60,000 bases of DNA, from assembly GCA_902588835.1 (NCBI GenBank), contig CACIQQ010000006.1, positions 1 through 60,000 of the forward strand, read 5' to 3'. A program made the translations under genes and the position numbers. The notes under the pieces were generated by a model. The model worked only from the letters and a program-made list of their open reading frames with translations. It had not been told where the DNA came from and did not search any database. This document shows positions 9,178 to 15,314 of this stretch, piece by piece. How positions within the stretch are numbered: position 1 is the stretch's first letter; the number at the start of each line of letters is the position of its first letter. This stretch comes from an uncultured Pelagibacteraceae bacterium (GTDB lineage: Bacteria > Pseudomonadota > Alphaproteobacteria > Pelagibacterales > Pelagibacteraceae).

Positions 9178-9518
9178 TAGCTTATTTTTTCAAAACTTTT
9201 TTGTAATGCCTCTTTAATTTCTTCGTATTTTTCCTCTAAAACACTTTTTTTTGCAAGAACTAAATAAGAAAAGTTAAGATTTAATTTAGCTATCTTAGTT
9301 ATTGCATATGTCATATTTTTGAGCCTTCTTTTTATCTTATTTCTATCAACAGCTTTCCCCATTTTCTTTTTTGCTACAAAACTTATATTGAGACATGTAT
9401 TTTTTTTATTAGGAATCTTTTTAAAAAAAATTGTGAAATAAGAATTGGAAATTTTTCCTCCGTTAAGAAGTTTTTTAAAGTCCTCATTCTTTGAGAGACT
9501 TTTGATTTTAATATTCAT
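9177..9518 (-). CDS. rnpA: Ribonuclease P protein component
   Basis: Protein subunit of RNase P, which matures tRNA 5' ends. It has 113 basic residues. The RNR signature appears as KKKMGKAVDRNKIKRRLKN (about 50-68). The ATG overlaps the rpmH stop codon by one base (TAATG). The RNA subunit gene is not in this window. Confidence 0.94.
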   Translation of the reverse strand: MNIKIKSLSKNEDFKKLLNGGKISNSYFTIFFKKIPNKKNTCLNISFVAKKKMGKAVDRNKIKRRLKNMTYAITKIAKLNLNFSYLVLAKKSVLEEKYEEIKEALQKSFEKIS

Positions 9519-9652
9519 TAAACAGTAAGTTTTTTTCGACCTTTTTTTCTTCTTCTGGCTAGAAGTTTTTTTCCACCTTTTGTTTTCATTTTTGATCTAA
9601 ACCCGTGGCGTCTTTTTCTGACAAGTTTACTTGGCTGATAAGTTCTTTTCAT
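9518..9652 (-). CDS. rpmH: 50S ribosomal protein L34
   Basis: A 44-residue basic protein beginning [18 protein letters not shown] and ending GRKKLTV, a full match to the L34 pattern. It is the first gene of the rpmH-rnpA-yidD-yidC cluster. Its start is 57 bases from the divergent TVP38-type gene, so this gap must hold both promoters. Confidence 0.97.
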   Translation of the reverse strand: MKRTYQPSKLVRKRRHGFRSKMKTKGGKKLLARRRKKGRKKLTV

Positions 9653-9709
9653 AAGATTTTAATTATGTAGTATTAAAAATTTAAGTACTTATAATGTAAA
9701 ATCTATAAT

Positions 9710-10432
9710 ATGCAAACTATGAAAAACGTAAAAAAATGGTTAGGTTTAGCTTATATTATATTCCTGGGATTTTTTTTATACTTCTTGTTAACTTATGTAA
9801 GTATTGAGGAACTAACTTCATATAGTTTTCTCAGATCAAATAGTGAGTATCTGATTAATTTTAAACAAAATAATATAATATTTTCGTCTTTTGTATTTAT
9901 TATATTTGGAATTGTTTGGATTTCTTTACTTCAAGGATTTGGGTCTCCATTAGGGTTAATTTGTGGATATATTTTCGGACCTTATTTTGGAACTTTAATT
10001 TTTTCGCTAACTTTTGCTTTAGGATCTAGTGTAACTTTTGTAGTTGCTAATTATTTTTTTAAAAACTACATCATTGAAAAAATACAAAATAAGTATCAAT
10101 ATCTTAATGACAAAATAAGAAACAATCAGTTTTTAGCAGTCGGCCTCCTTAGATTTCTTGGTGGTATTCCGATACAGATACAAAATTTAATTCCTGTATT
10201 ATTTGATGTAAAATTAAAAAACTATTTTTTTGGAACCTTACTTGGAGTTATTATTCAAGCATTTATTGTTTGTTCGTTAGGATCAGCTTTAGAAAAGAAA
10301 ATATATGAAAATGATGAATTACCAAAAATATTGGATCTTTTAAAAACTCAAGAAATTTATTTACCAATATCAGCTATAATATTTTTGTTTGTTCTGACAT
10401 TTTTTTTAAGAAAATTTTTCTTTAAAAAGTAA
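9710..10432 (+). CDS. TVP38/TMEM64-type (SNARE-associated domain) membrane protein
   Basis: A 240-residue inner-membrane protein with about six hydrophobic segments. The domain core reads GSPLGLICGYIFGPYFGT and later LLRFLGGIPIQIQNLI, which match the DedA/VTT re-entrant-loop pattern. The family is linked to lipid scrambling or transport, but the bacterial role is unsettled. A TATAAT at 9690-9695 would give a very short leader. A second ATG at 9719 is also possible. The stop codon directly abuts the 3' CCA of the opposite-strand tRNA-Thr. Confidence 0.88.
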   Translation: MQTMKNVKKWLGLAYIIFLGFFLYFLLTYVSIEELTSYSFLRSNSEYLINFKQNNIIFSSFVFIIFGIVWISLLQGFGSPLGLICGYIFGPYFGTLIFSLTFALGSSVTFVVANYFFKNYIIEKIQNKYQYLNDKIRNNQFLAVGLLRFLGGIPIQIQNLIPVLFDVKLKNYFFGTLLGVIIQAFIVCSLGSALEKKIYENDELPKILDLLKTQEIYLPISAIIFLFVLTFFLRKFFFKK

Positions 10433-10507
10433 TGGTGCCCTCGATGAGAATCTAACTCATGACTGACCCTTACCAAGGGCCTGTTTTAACACTAAAACTA
10501 CAAGGGC
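10433..10507 (-). tRNA. tRNA-Thr (GGU anticodon)
   Basis: Folds as a cloverleaf on the minus strand. Acceptor GCCCTTG pairs with CGAGGGC, the anticodon stem GGCCC/GGGTC closes loop TTGGTAA (anticodon GGT), and T stem ATGAG/CTCAT. Discriminator A and an encoded CCA follow. Two oddities: the D stem is AU-only apart from one pair and may have five pairs, and the T loop reads TTAGATT, so position 56 is A instead of the near-invariant C. The base in the position of G19 is T, so the 19-56 pair may be U-A. Confidence 0.88.
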
Positions 10508-10549
10508 GAGTAAATAAAAATAGTGTAAAAATCAATAAAATTCAAATTT

Positions 10550-10583
10550 TTGACTTAATTTTTTATTTTATTAAGTCTATAAT
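10550..10583 (+). promoter_or_regulatory. Inverted repeat overlapping promoter-like boxes
   Basis: A TTGACT (10550-10555) overlaps a perfect 8-base inverted repeat, GACTTAAT (10552-10559) and ATTAAGTC (10570-10577), separated by 10 bases. A TATAAT follows at once (10578-10583). The spacing between the two boxes is 22 bases, longer than the usual 17, so they may not act as one promoter. It lies between tRNA-Thr and the small gene at 10600. Confidence 0.4.
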
Positions 10584-10599
10584 AATTTTTGGTAATTTT

Positions 10600-10794
10600 A
10601 TGGGAATTCACTACGATTATAAATCTACAAGAGGCGCTAAAGCAATGGAGAAGCAAGCTAAAAGAGAAAAGAAATTAGCTGAACGAAGAGCCAAAAAACA
10701 ATCTAAGCAGGGAACAAATAAATCTGAAGATAAGACAATACCAATTGATCAAGTTGTAACTTTGGAGCATCTTACCAATCCTGAGAAAAAATAA
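10600..10794 (+). CDS. Small highly charged protein of unknown function
   Basis: 64 residues beginning MGIHYDYKSTRGAKAMEKQ, then a Lys/Arg/Glu-rich helix (about 12-36), and an acidic to neutral tail ending LEHLTNPEKK. I chose this ATG because upstream codons of the open frame run antisense through tRNA-Thr. The composition suggests an RNA- or ribosome-associated protein, but I do not recognise a family. Start and function are uncertain; coding is likely, given a clear break in composition at the stop. Confidence 0.6.
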   Translation: MGIHYDYKSTRGAKAMEKQAKREKKLAERRAKKQSKQGTNKSEDKTIPIDQVVTLEHLTNPEKK

Positions 10795-10802
10795 TCTTTT
10801 TA

Positions 10803-10916
10803 ATGAATTCTAAAAGAAAGCCTTCTAAGCTTGATCTCGAGAGAGCCCTTAGAAAAAATTTAAGAAAAAGAAAAATTCACAAACGAAAAAATCAAAACAA
10901 TGATTCTAAACGATAA
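10803..10916 (+). CDS. Very small basic protein, hypothetical
   Basis: A 37-residue frame, MNSKRKPSKLDLERALRKN and on, nearly all Lys, Arg, Asn and Ser, with an amphipathic helix in the middle. It starts 8 bases after the previous gene and overlaps the start of dcd by 17 bases, an arrangement typical of coupled genes in this genome. No family is recognised, and chance cannot be excluded for such a short A-rich frame. Confidence 0.4.
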   Translation: MNSKRKPSKLDLERALRKNLRKRKIHKRKNQNNDSKR

Positions 10917-11451
10917 ACAAATTAAGGAACTTGCAGAAAAGGAGGAGATGATAAGTCCATTTGTGAGTGAAAGTATATCTAAAGGCATTAGTCATGGACT
11001 TAACTCATTTGGCTATGACCTAAGATGTGGTTCTGAATTTAAAATTTTTACAAATATAAAAGGAGCAACCGCTGATCCAAAAAATTTTAGTGAGGATAAT
11101 TTTATAACTATTAAAGGAGAAGATTCTGTTTTAATTCCCCCAAATTCTTTCGCACTAGCAAGTAGTCTTGAGTATTTTAAAATGCCAAGAAACGTGACTG
11201 GTTTAGTAACTGCTAAAAGTACTTACGCAAGATGTGGACTTGGAACTCCCCCAACGGTTTTAGAAGCAGGTTGGCATGGCAACTTAGTTTTAGAATTTTC
11301 AAATCATACAAGCAACTCCATAAAATTGTATGCAAATAGTGGGGCAGCGCAAATTTTGTTCTTCAGTGGAGATCAGCCAGAGGTATCCTATTCTGATAGA
11401 AAAGGAAAATATCAAGGTCAAGTTGGTATAACTTTAGCAAAATCAAAATAG
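10900..11451 (+). CDS. dcd: dCTP deaminase
   Basis: Deaminates dCTP to dUTP, feeding thymidylate synthesis. Conserved blocks include GLNSFGYDLRCG (33-44), KSTYARCGL (106-114) and the catalytic Glu in NLVLEFSN (Glu132). The length of 183 residues is normal. murA follows after one base. Confidence 0.95.
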   Translation: MILNDKQIKELAEKEEMISPFVSESISKGISHGLNSFGYDLRCGSEFKIFTNIKGATADPKNFSEDNFITIKGEDSVLIPPNSFALASSLEYFKMPRNVTGLVTAKSTYARCGLGTPPTVLEAGWHGNLVLEFSNHTSNSIKLYANSGAAQILFFSGDQPEVSYSDRKGKYQGQVGITLAKSK

Positions 11452-11452
11452 T

Positions 11453-12721
11453 ATGAAAAGATTTATAATTACTGGCCCAAGCAAAGCCGTAAATGGAATA
11501 GTAAATATAAGTGGTGCAAAAAACTCATGCCTTCCCCTTATGGCGGCATCTATTCTTTTTAAAAAAGAAGTAATTTTAAGAAATGTTCCTTTGGTTCAAG
11601 ACGTTCTTACAATGAAAGATCTTTTAATCTCTTTAGGTTCTAAAGTTAAAATTTTAGAGAAAAAAAAGATTATGATTATTACAAATAAAAAGGATCATAA
11701 ATTAACTGTTCCCTATAACTTGGTGTCTACAATGCGAGCAGGAGTTCTAACCATGGGTTCCTTACTTGGAAGATATCCAAAGAAAAACATAAGAGTTGCT
11801 CAAGGAGGAGGTTGTGCATTAGGAATTCGCGATACATCTTGGCATCTCGAAGGGTTCAAAAGTTTAGGGGCTGAACATGTTTTGGAAAAGGGATATGTGA
11901 AAATATCTTCAAAGAATGGTTTGGTAGGTAAAAGCTATAAGTTTCCAAAAATTACAGTTACAGGCACGTCAAATTTAATCATGTCTTCAATTTTTGTAAG
12001 AGGTTCCCATGTTTTAAAAAATATATCTTTAGAACCTGAGGTAACAGATCTTATTAAATTTCTAAACAACTCAGGTGCAAATATAAAGTTTATTGGCAAA
12101 AGATCTTTAAGAATTAAAGGTGTTAAAGAGCTATTAAGCGGTAATCATAAAATTATTGGTGATAGGATAGAAGCATTTAGTTATCTATGTGTAGGAGCAA
12201 TTACAAAGGGTAGTGTAAAAGTGGCGAATATAAATCCCAAATTTTTACCTTCAGAATTAAAGATATTAAAAAAAATAGGTTTTAAAATTGATGTAAGTAA
12301 AAATTATATAAAATTAAAAACAATTAAAAAATTAAAACCTATAAACGTCAAAACTGGACCATGGCCTGGATTTGCAACAGATTGTTTGCCAATTTTAATA
12401 CCTGTTTTAACAAGAATTTTTGGACAAAGTAAAATCAAAGAGACAATTTTTACTAATAGATTTATGGCTGTACCCGAACTTAATAGAATGGGAGCAGATA
12501 TAAAAATTAAAAAAAATTTTGCAGTAATTAATGGAGAAAAAAAATTGAACTCTGCTGATTGCATTTCGTCTGATCTGAGAACTACTTTCTCAATAATATT
12601 GGGTGCTATCGCAGCAAAGGGATCATCAACAATATCAAGAATTTATCATGGATTGAGAGGGTACTCAAATCTTCAACTTAAATTAAGAAAACTTGGTATT
12701 AAAGTAAAAATGAAAACATAA
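11453..12721 (+). CDS. murA: UDP-N-acetylglucosamine 1-carboxyvinyltransferase
   Basis: First committed enzyme of peptidoglycan synthesis, cytoplasmic; adds enolpyruvate to UDP-GlcNAc. The catalytic Cys loop reads GGGCALGIR (Cys121), the substrate Lys is in SGAKNSCLP (Lys23), and the active-site Asp lies in PGFATDCLP. 422 residues. The loop after the Cys differs from the common RPVDLH, reading RDTSWHL, but the key Cys and Arg remain. It overlaps the DUF2948 gene by one base (TAATG). The order murA-DUF2948-hisD is a known alphaproteobacterial block. Confidence 0.93.
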   Translation: MKRFIITGPSKAVNGIVNISGAKNSCLPLMAASILFKKEVILRNVPLVQDVLTMKDLLISLGSKVKILEKKKIMIITNKKDHKLTVPYNLVSTMRAGVLTMGSLLGRYPKKNIRVAQGGGCALGIRDTSWHLEGFKSLGAEHVLEKGYVKISSKNGLVGKSYKFPKITVTGTSNLIMSSIFVRGSHVLKNISLEPEVTDLIKFLNNSGANIKFIGKRSLRIKGVKELLSGNHKIIGDRIEAFSYLCVGAITKGSVKVANINPKFLPSELKILKKIGFKIDVSKNYIKLKTIKKLKPINVKTGPWPGFATDCLPILIPVLTRIFGQSKIKETIFTNRFMAVPELNRMGADIKIKKNFAVINGEKKLNSADCISSDLRTTFSIILGAIAAKGSSTISRIYHGLRGYSNLQLKLRKLGIKVKMKT

Positions 12722-13110
12722 TGGTAAAAAATTTTTTATCCAAAATATTAGCAAGAGATCTCAATGGTCTAAATATAATTTCTACATACTGTGAGGACTC
12801 AACCACAAGCGTTTCAGAGATTAAATATCTTAAAAAAAATAAAATATTCTTACTGTCTCTAACTCGAAAATCTCTGAAAGATAACAAAAAAAGTAACATT
12901 ATAAGTGTTTGTAAGTTTGAATTTATAGAAAATGTAGTAGCAAAAAATGTAGATCAAAAAGATAGTAAACTGAAATTAAAGTTGATGGGAATAGATGTAA
13001 TGAAAATAGATAAACAATATGAAATTAATTTGTTATTTTCAGATAATCGTTTTATAACCCTATATTCTGAAATTATAGAGGTAACATTGGAGGATTTAAA
13101 AAAAAAATAA
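12721..13110 (+). CDS. DUF2948 family protein
   Basis: A 129-residue protein identified by its beta-rich pattern (LKYLKKNKIFLLSLTR, then FEFIENVVAKNVDQK) and by its place between murA and hisD, where alphaproteobacteria carry a DUF2948 gene. The function is unknown for the whole family. It starts inside the murA stop codon and ends one base before hisD, so it is probably translated with both. Confidence 0.8.
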   Translation: MVKNFLSKILARDLNGLNIISTYCEDSTTSVSEIKYLKKNKIFLLSLTRKSLKDNKKSNIISVCKFEFIENVVAKNVDQKDSKLKLKLMGIDVMKIDKQYEINLLFSDNRFITLYSEIIEVTLEDLKKK

Positions 13111-13111
13111 A

Positions 13112-14398
13112 ATGAAAGTAATTTCTGCTAAAAATAAGAGTTTTGATAAATTGTTGGATAAACTTCTTTCTAAAAGAAAAAATAAACTTCGATCAGATTA
13201 TATTTCAGTAAAAAATATAATTAAAGATGTTAGAAAAAATGGAGATAAAGCCCTAGTAAAATATGAGAAAAGATTTAATAAAAATAAAACAATTATCCCG
13301 AACTCAAAAAAAATAAAAGAATCCATTAAATCCTTGGACCAAAAAGTAAAAAAAGCGATAGATGCAGCTTATAATAGAATTTATAAATTCCATTCACTTC
13401 AAAAGTTCAAAGATGTCTCATATATTGATAAGTATCAAAATAAAGTGAAATATAAATATGTTCCACTTGAGTCAGTTGCGATCTACGTTCCAGGTTCAAA
13501 AGTTTCTTATCCATCTAGTGTTTTAATGAGTACAATACCTGCAATTGTTGCCGGAGTTAAAAGAATTGTAATGATTAATCCTGGTTACAAAGGAATCCAA
13601 AATGCTGCAGTTTTGTACGCTGCAAGAAAATGCAAAATTAAAGAAATTTATTCAATTGGTGGCCCTTCAGCAATTGCAGCTGCTGCATATGGAACTAAAT
13701 CAATTAAACCTGTAAATAAAATTGTAGGACCAGGAAATTCATATGTTGCTTCAGCAAAAAAAGAGGTTTTCGGGGATATAGGAATTGAGTCAATGACAGC
13801 TGGACCTTCAGAAATTTTAGTTGTTTGTGACAACAAATCTAATCCAGAGTGGTTGGCAAGCGATTTAATTGCTCAAGCTGAACATGATTCTCTCGCCCAG
13901 TGTATTTTAATTTCAAAAGATAAAAACATTCTAAAAAAAACTAAGAATGAAATAACAAATCAACTTAAAAGCATTTCGAGAAGCTCAATTGCAAAAAAAA
14001 GTTTAATGACGAATGGCATACTAATCTACGAAAATTCAGAAAATAGAATTGCAGAAATAATTAATAAGGTGGGCCCAGAGCACTTAGAGCTTAATATAAA
14101 AAATTATAAGTCTTTAATTCCAAAAATTAAGAATGCTGGTTCTATTTGCTTGGGAAAATATGCAGTGATGGCAATGACAGATTATGGAGTACCGGGCACC
14201 AATCATGTTCTTCCAACTAATATGACCAGTAAATACTCAAGTGGATTAAGTGTTTCAGAGTTCATTAAAAAAATTTCATACATAAATTTATCAAAAAAGG
14301 GTATTGAAACTCTTGGTCCATCAGTTATAACTCTTGCAACTAATGAAGGTTTAGATGGACATGCTAAATCAATTAAAAAAAGATTAGGAGAATTATAG
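13112..14398 (+). CDS. hisD: Histidinol dehydrogenase
   Basis: Oxidises histidinol to histidine in two NAD-linked steps. Landmarks are the NAD-region PGPGN-like segment [13 protein letters not shown], the block [11 protein letters not shown], zinc-site QAEHDSLAQ, and VGPEHLELN, which carries the catalytic Glu-His pair. [15 protein letters not shown] completes the pattern. 428 residues is normal. Other histidine genes (hisZ, hisG) lie downstream past a short tRNA and cold-shock insert. Confidence 0.97.
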   Translation: MKVISAKNKSFDKLLDKLLSKRKNKLRSDYISVKNIIKDVRKNGDKALVKYEKRFNKNKTIIPNSKKIKESIKSLDQKVKKAIDAAYNRIYKFHSLQKFKDVSYIDKYQNKVKYKYVPLESVAIYVPGSKVSYPSSVLMSTIPAIVAGVKRIVMINPGYKGIQNAAVLYAARKCKIKEIYSIGGPSAIAAAAYGTKSIKPVNKIVGPGNSYVASAKKEVFGDIGIESMTAGPSEILVVCDNKSNPEWLASDLIAQAEHDSLAQCILISKDKNILKKTKNEITNQLKSISRSSIAKKSLMTNGILIYENSENRIAEIINKVGPEHLELNIKNYKSLIPKIKNAGSICLGKYAVMAMTDYGVPGTNHVLPTNMTSKYSSGLSVSEFIKKISYINLSKKGIETLGPSVITLATNEGLDGHAKSIKKRLGEL

Positions 14399-14400
14399 AT

Positions 14401-14616
14401 TTGTCAAAACAAGACTCTTTAGAATTTAAAGGAAAGGTAATAGACCTTTTGCCCAATGCAATGTTTAGGGTCAAATTAGAAAATAATCACATTGTTACAG
14501 CGCATACAGCTGGAAAATTAAGAAAAAACAGAATTAGAGTTTTGCAGGGAGACAATGTTACTGTAGAAGTAACTCCATATGATCTTACAAAGGGTCGTAT
14601 AACATTTAGATTTTAA
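14401..14616 (+). CDS. infA: Translation initiation factor IF-1
   Basis: A 71-residue OB-fold protein that binds the ribosomal A site during initiation. [33 protein letters not shown] and the ending KGRITFRF match IF-1 throughout. The start is TTG: alignment to E. coli IF-1 is collinear from this codon, and no ATG or GTG lies nearby in frame. It begins 2 bases after hisD, and tRNA-Phe begins one base after its stop. Confidence 0.96.
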   Translation: MSKQDSLEFKGKVIDLLPNAMFRVKLENNHIVTAHTAGKLRKNRIRVLQGDNVTVEVTPYDLTKGRITFRF

Positions 14617-14617
14617 T

Positions 14618-14692
14618 GGCCTTGTAGCTCAGTAGTAGAGCAGTACCCTGAAAAGGTATGTGTCGTAAGTGCGATTCTTACCAAGGCCACCA
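14618..14692 (+). tRNA. tRNA-Phe (GAA anticodon)
   Basis: A complete cloverleaf with encoded CCA. Acceptor GGCCTTG/CAAGGCC, D stem GCTC/GAGC, anticodon stem GTACC/GGTAT with loop CTGAAAA (GAA), T stem GTAAG/CTTAC. The T loop reads TGCGATT, so position 55 is G where U (pseudouridine) is almost universal. The D loop AGTAGTA has A at position 18 instead of G. The 18-55 contact therefore appears to be A-G, while 19-56 stays G-C. It lies one base after infA, so it is probably processed out of a shared transcript. Confidence 0.95.
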
Positions 14693-14759
14693 CCAAATAG
14701 CTCAATAATAGACAATTAAATCACTTGCATCCCATTTAGAAATCTAATACTTAATCATC

Positions 14760-14779
14760 TTCTTTGTATAAACAAAGAA
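14760..14779 (+). promoter_or_regulatory. Hairpin in the cold-shock gene leader
   Basis: A perfect 8-base stem TTCTTTGT/ACAAAGAA closes a 4-base ATAA loop, 22 bases before the cold-shock gene ATG. The purine-rich AAAGAAAGAG after it could be the ribosome-binding site. Its position suggests a temperature- or translation-responsive leader, but this is inference. Confidence 0.4.
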
Positions 14780-14801
14780 TAACTAATAAAGAAAGAGTAA
14801 A

Positions 14802-15011
14802 ATGAGTCTAAAAGGTAAAGTAAAATGGTTTAATGGAAAAAAAGGTTACGGTTTCATTGAACGTGAAGATAAAGAAAAAGATGTGTTCGTCCATGCTTCT
14901 GCTGTTAGAGATGCTGGTTTAAGATTTTTAAACGAAGGTGACGAGATTACATTTGAAGTTGAAGACGGAGATAAAGGTCCTTCAGCAGTTAAACTGCAAA
15001 AAACCTCTTAA
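14802..15011 (+). CDS. Cold-shock protein, CspA family
   Basis: A 69-residue single cold-shock domain that binds single-stranded RNA and DNA. RNP1 is KGYGFIER and RNP2 is DVFVHAS; the start [18 protein letters not shown] is diagnostic. Members act as RNA chaperones. A hairpin precedes it and structured sequence follows, consistent with control at the RNA level. Which csp paralogue it is cannot be told from this window. Confidence 0.95.
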   Translation: MSLKGKVKWFNGKKGYGFIEREDKEKDVFVHASAVRDAGLRFLNEGDEITFEVEDGDKGPSAVKLQKTS

Positions 15012-15027
15012 TTCTAATTCATCATTA

Positions 15028-15071
15028 TTGTATAGGAGTATGAAGCCCACAGGGTTACTATTCCTATACAA
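15028..15071 (+). other. Long hairpin downstream of the cold-shock gene
   Basis: TTGTATAGGA (15028-15037) pairs perfectly with TCCTATACAA (15062-15071). Inside, AGCCC-ACA-GGGTT can form a second short stem. It begins 17 bases after the cold-shock stop codon. It may be the transcript end or a stabilising 3' element; a T-rich but not uninterrupted tract follows. A further stem, ATTAGAT-GTT-ATCTAAT, lies at 15092-15108. Confidence 0.5.
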
Positions 15072-15157
15072 TTCATTCTTGTATTTTAAGAATTAGATGT
15101 TATCTAATCACTATGATTATATTAAATAATACGTTTAACTCACTTCACAGACATACA

Positions 15158-15178
15158 CATGCTGGCTGCATGCTAGCT
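15158..15178 (+). repeat. Tandem 10-base repeat
   Basis: CATGCTGGCT, one G, then CATGCTAGCT: two copies with one mismatch. It lies in the gap between the cold-shock gene and tRNA-His, where the rest is AT-rich with only the hairpins noted and weak promoter-like sequence (TATAAA at 15218-15223). Confidence 0.45.
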
Positions 15179-15233
15179 ATTTAATTATTTAATAAATTTA
15201 AATTTAACAACAATTAATATAAAATAAACATAG

Positions 15234-15308
15234 GCCCTGGTGGTGAAATGGTTATCACGGAAGTTTGTGGAACTTCAGTTTTTGGTTCGATCCCAAGCCA
15301 GGGTACCA
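15234..15308 (+). tRNA. tRNA-His (GUG anticodon)
   Basis: Acceptor GCCCTGG pairs with CCAGGGT (first pair G-U), D stem GTGA/TCAC, anticodon stem GAAGT/ACTTC with loop TTGTGGA, and the normal T loop TTCGATC. The discriminator is A73 rather than the C73 of most bacterial tRNA-His; CCA is encoded. The base before position 1 is G, so whether a G-1 is kept depends on RNase P. A73 fits the divergent alphaproteobacterial HisRS type. The hisS start codon lies only 6 bases beyond the CCA. Confidence 0.95.
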
Positions 15309-15314
15309 AAAAAA

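Noticed and set aside
10459-10599. Longer N-terminus (47 residues) for the small gene at 10600
   Set aside because: It would read antisense through tRNA-Thr and has no protein-like pattern.
15240-15314. Longer HisRS start inside tRNA-His
   Set aside because: The codons belong to the tRNA; alignment supports the ATG at 15315.
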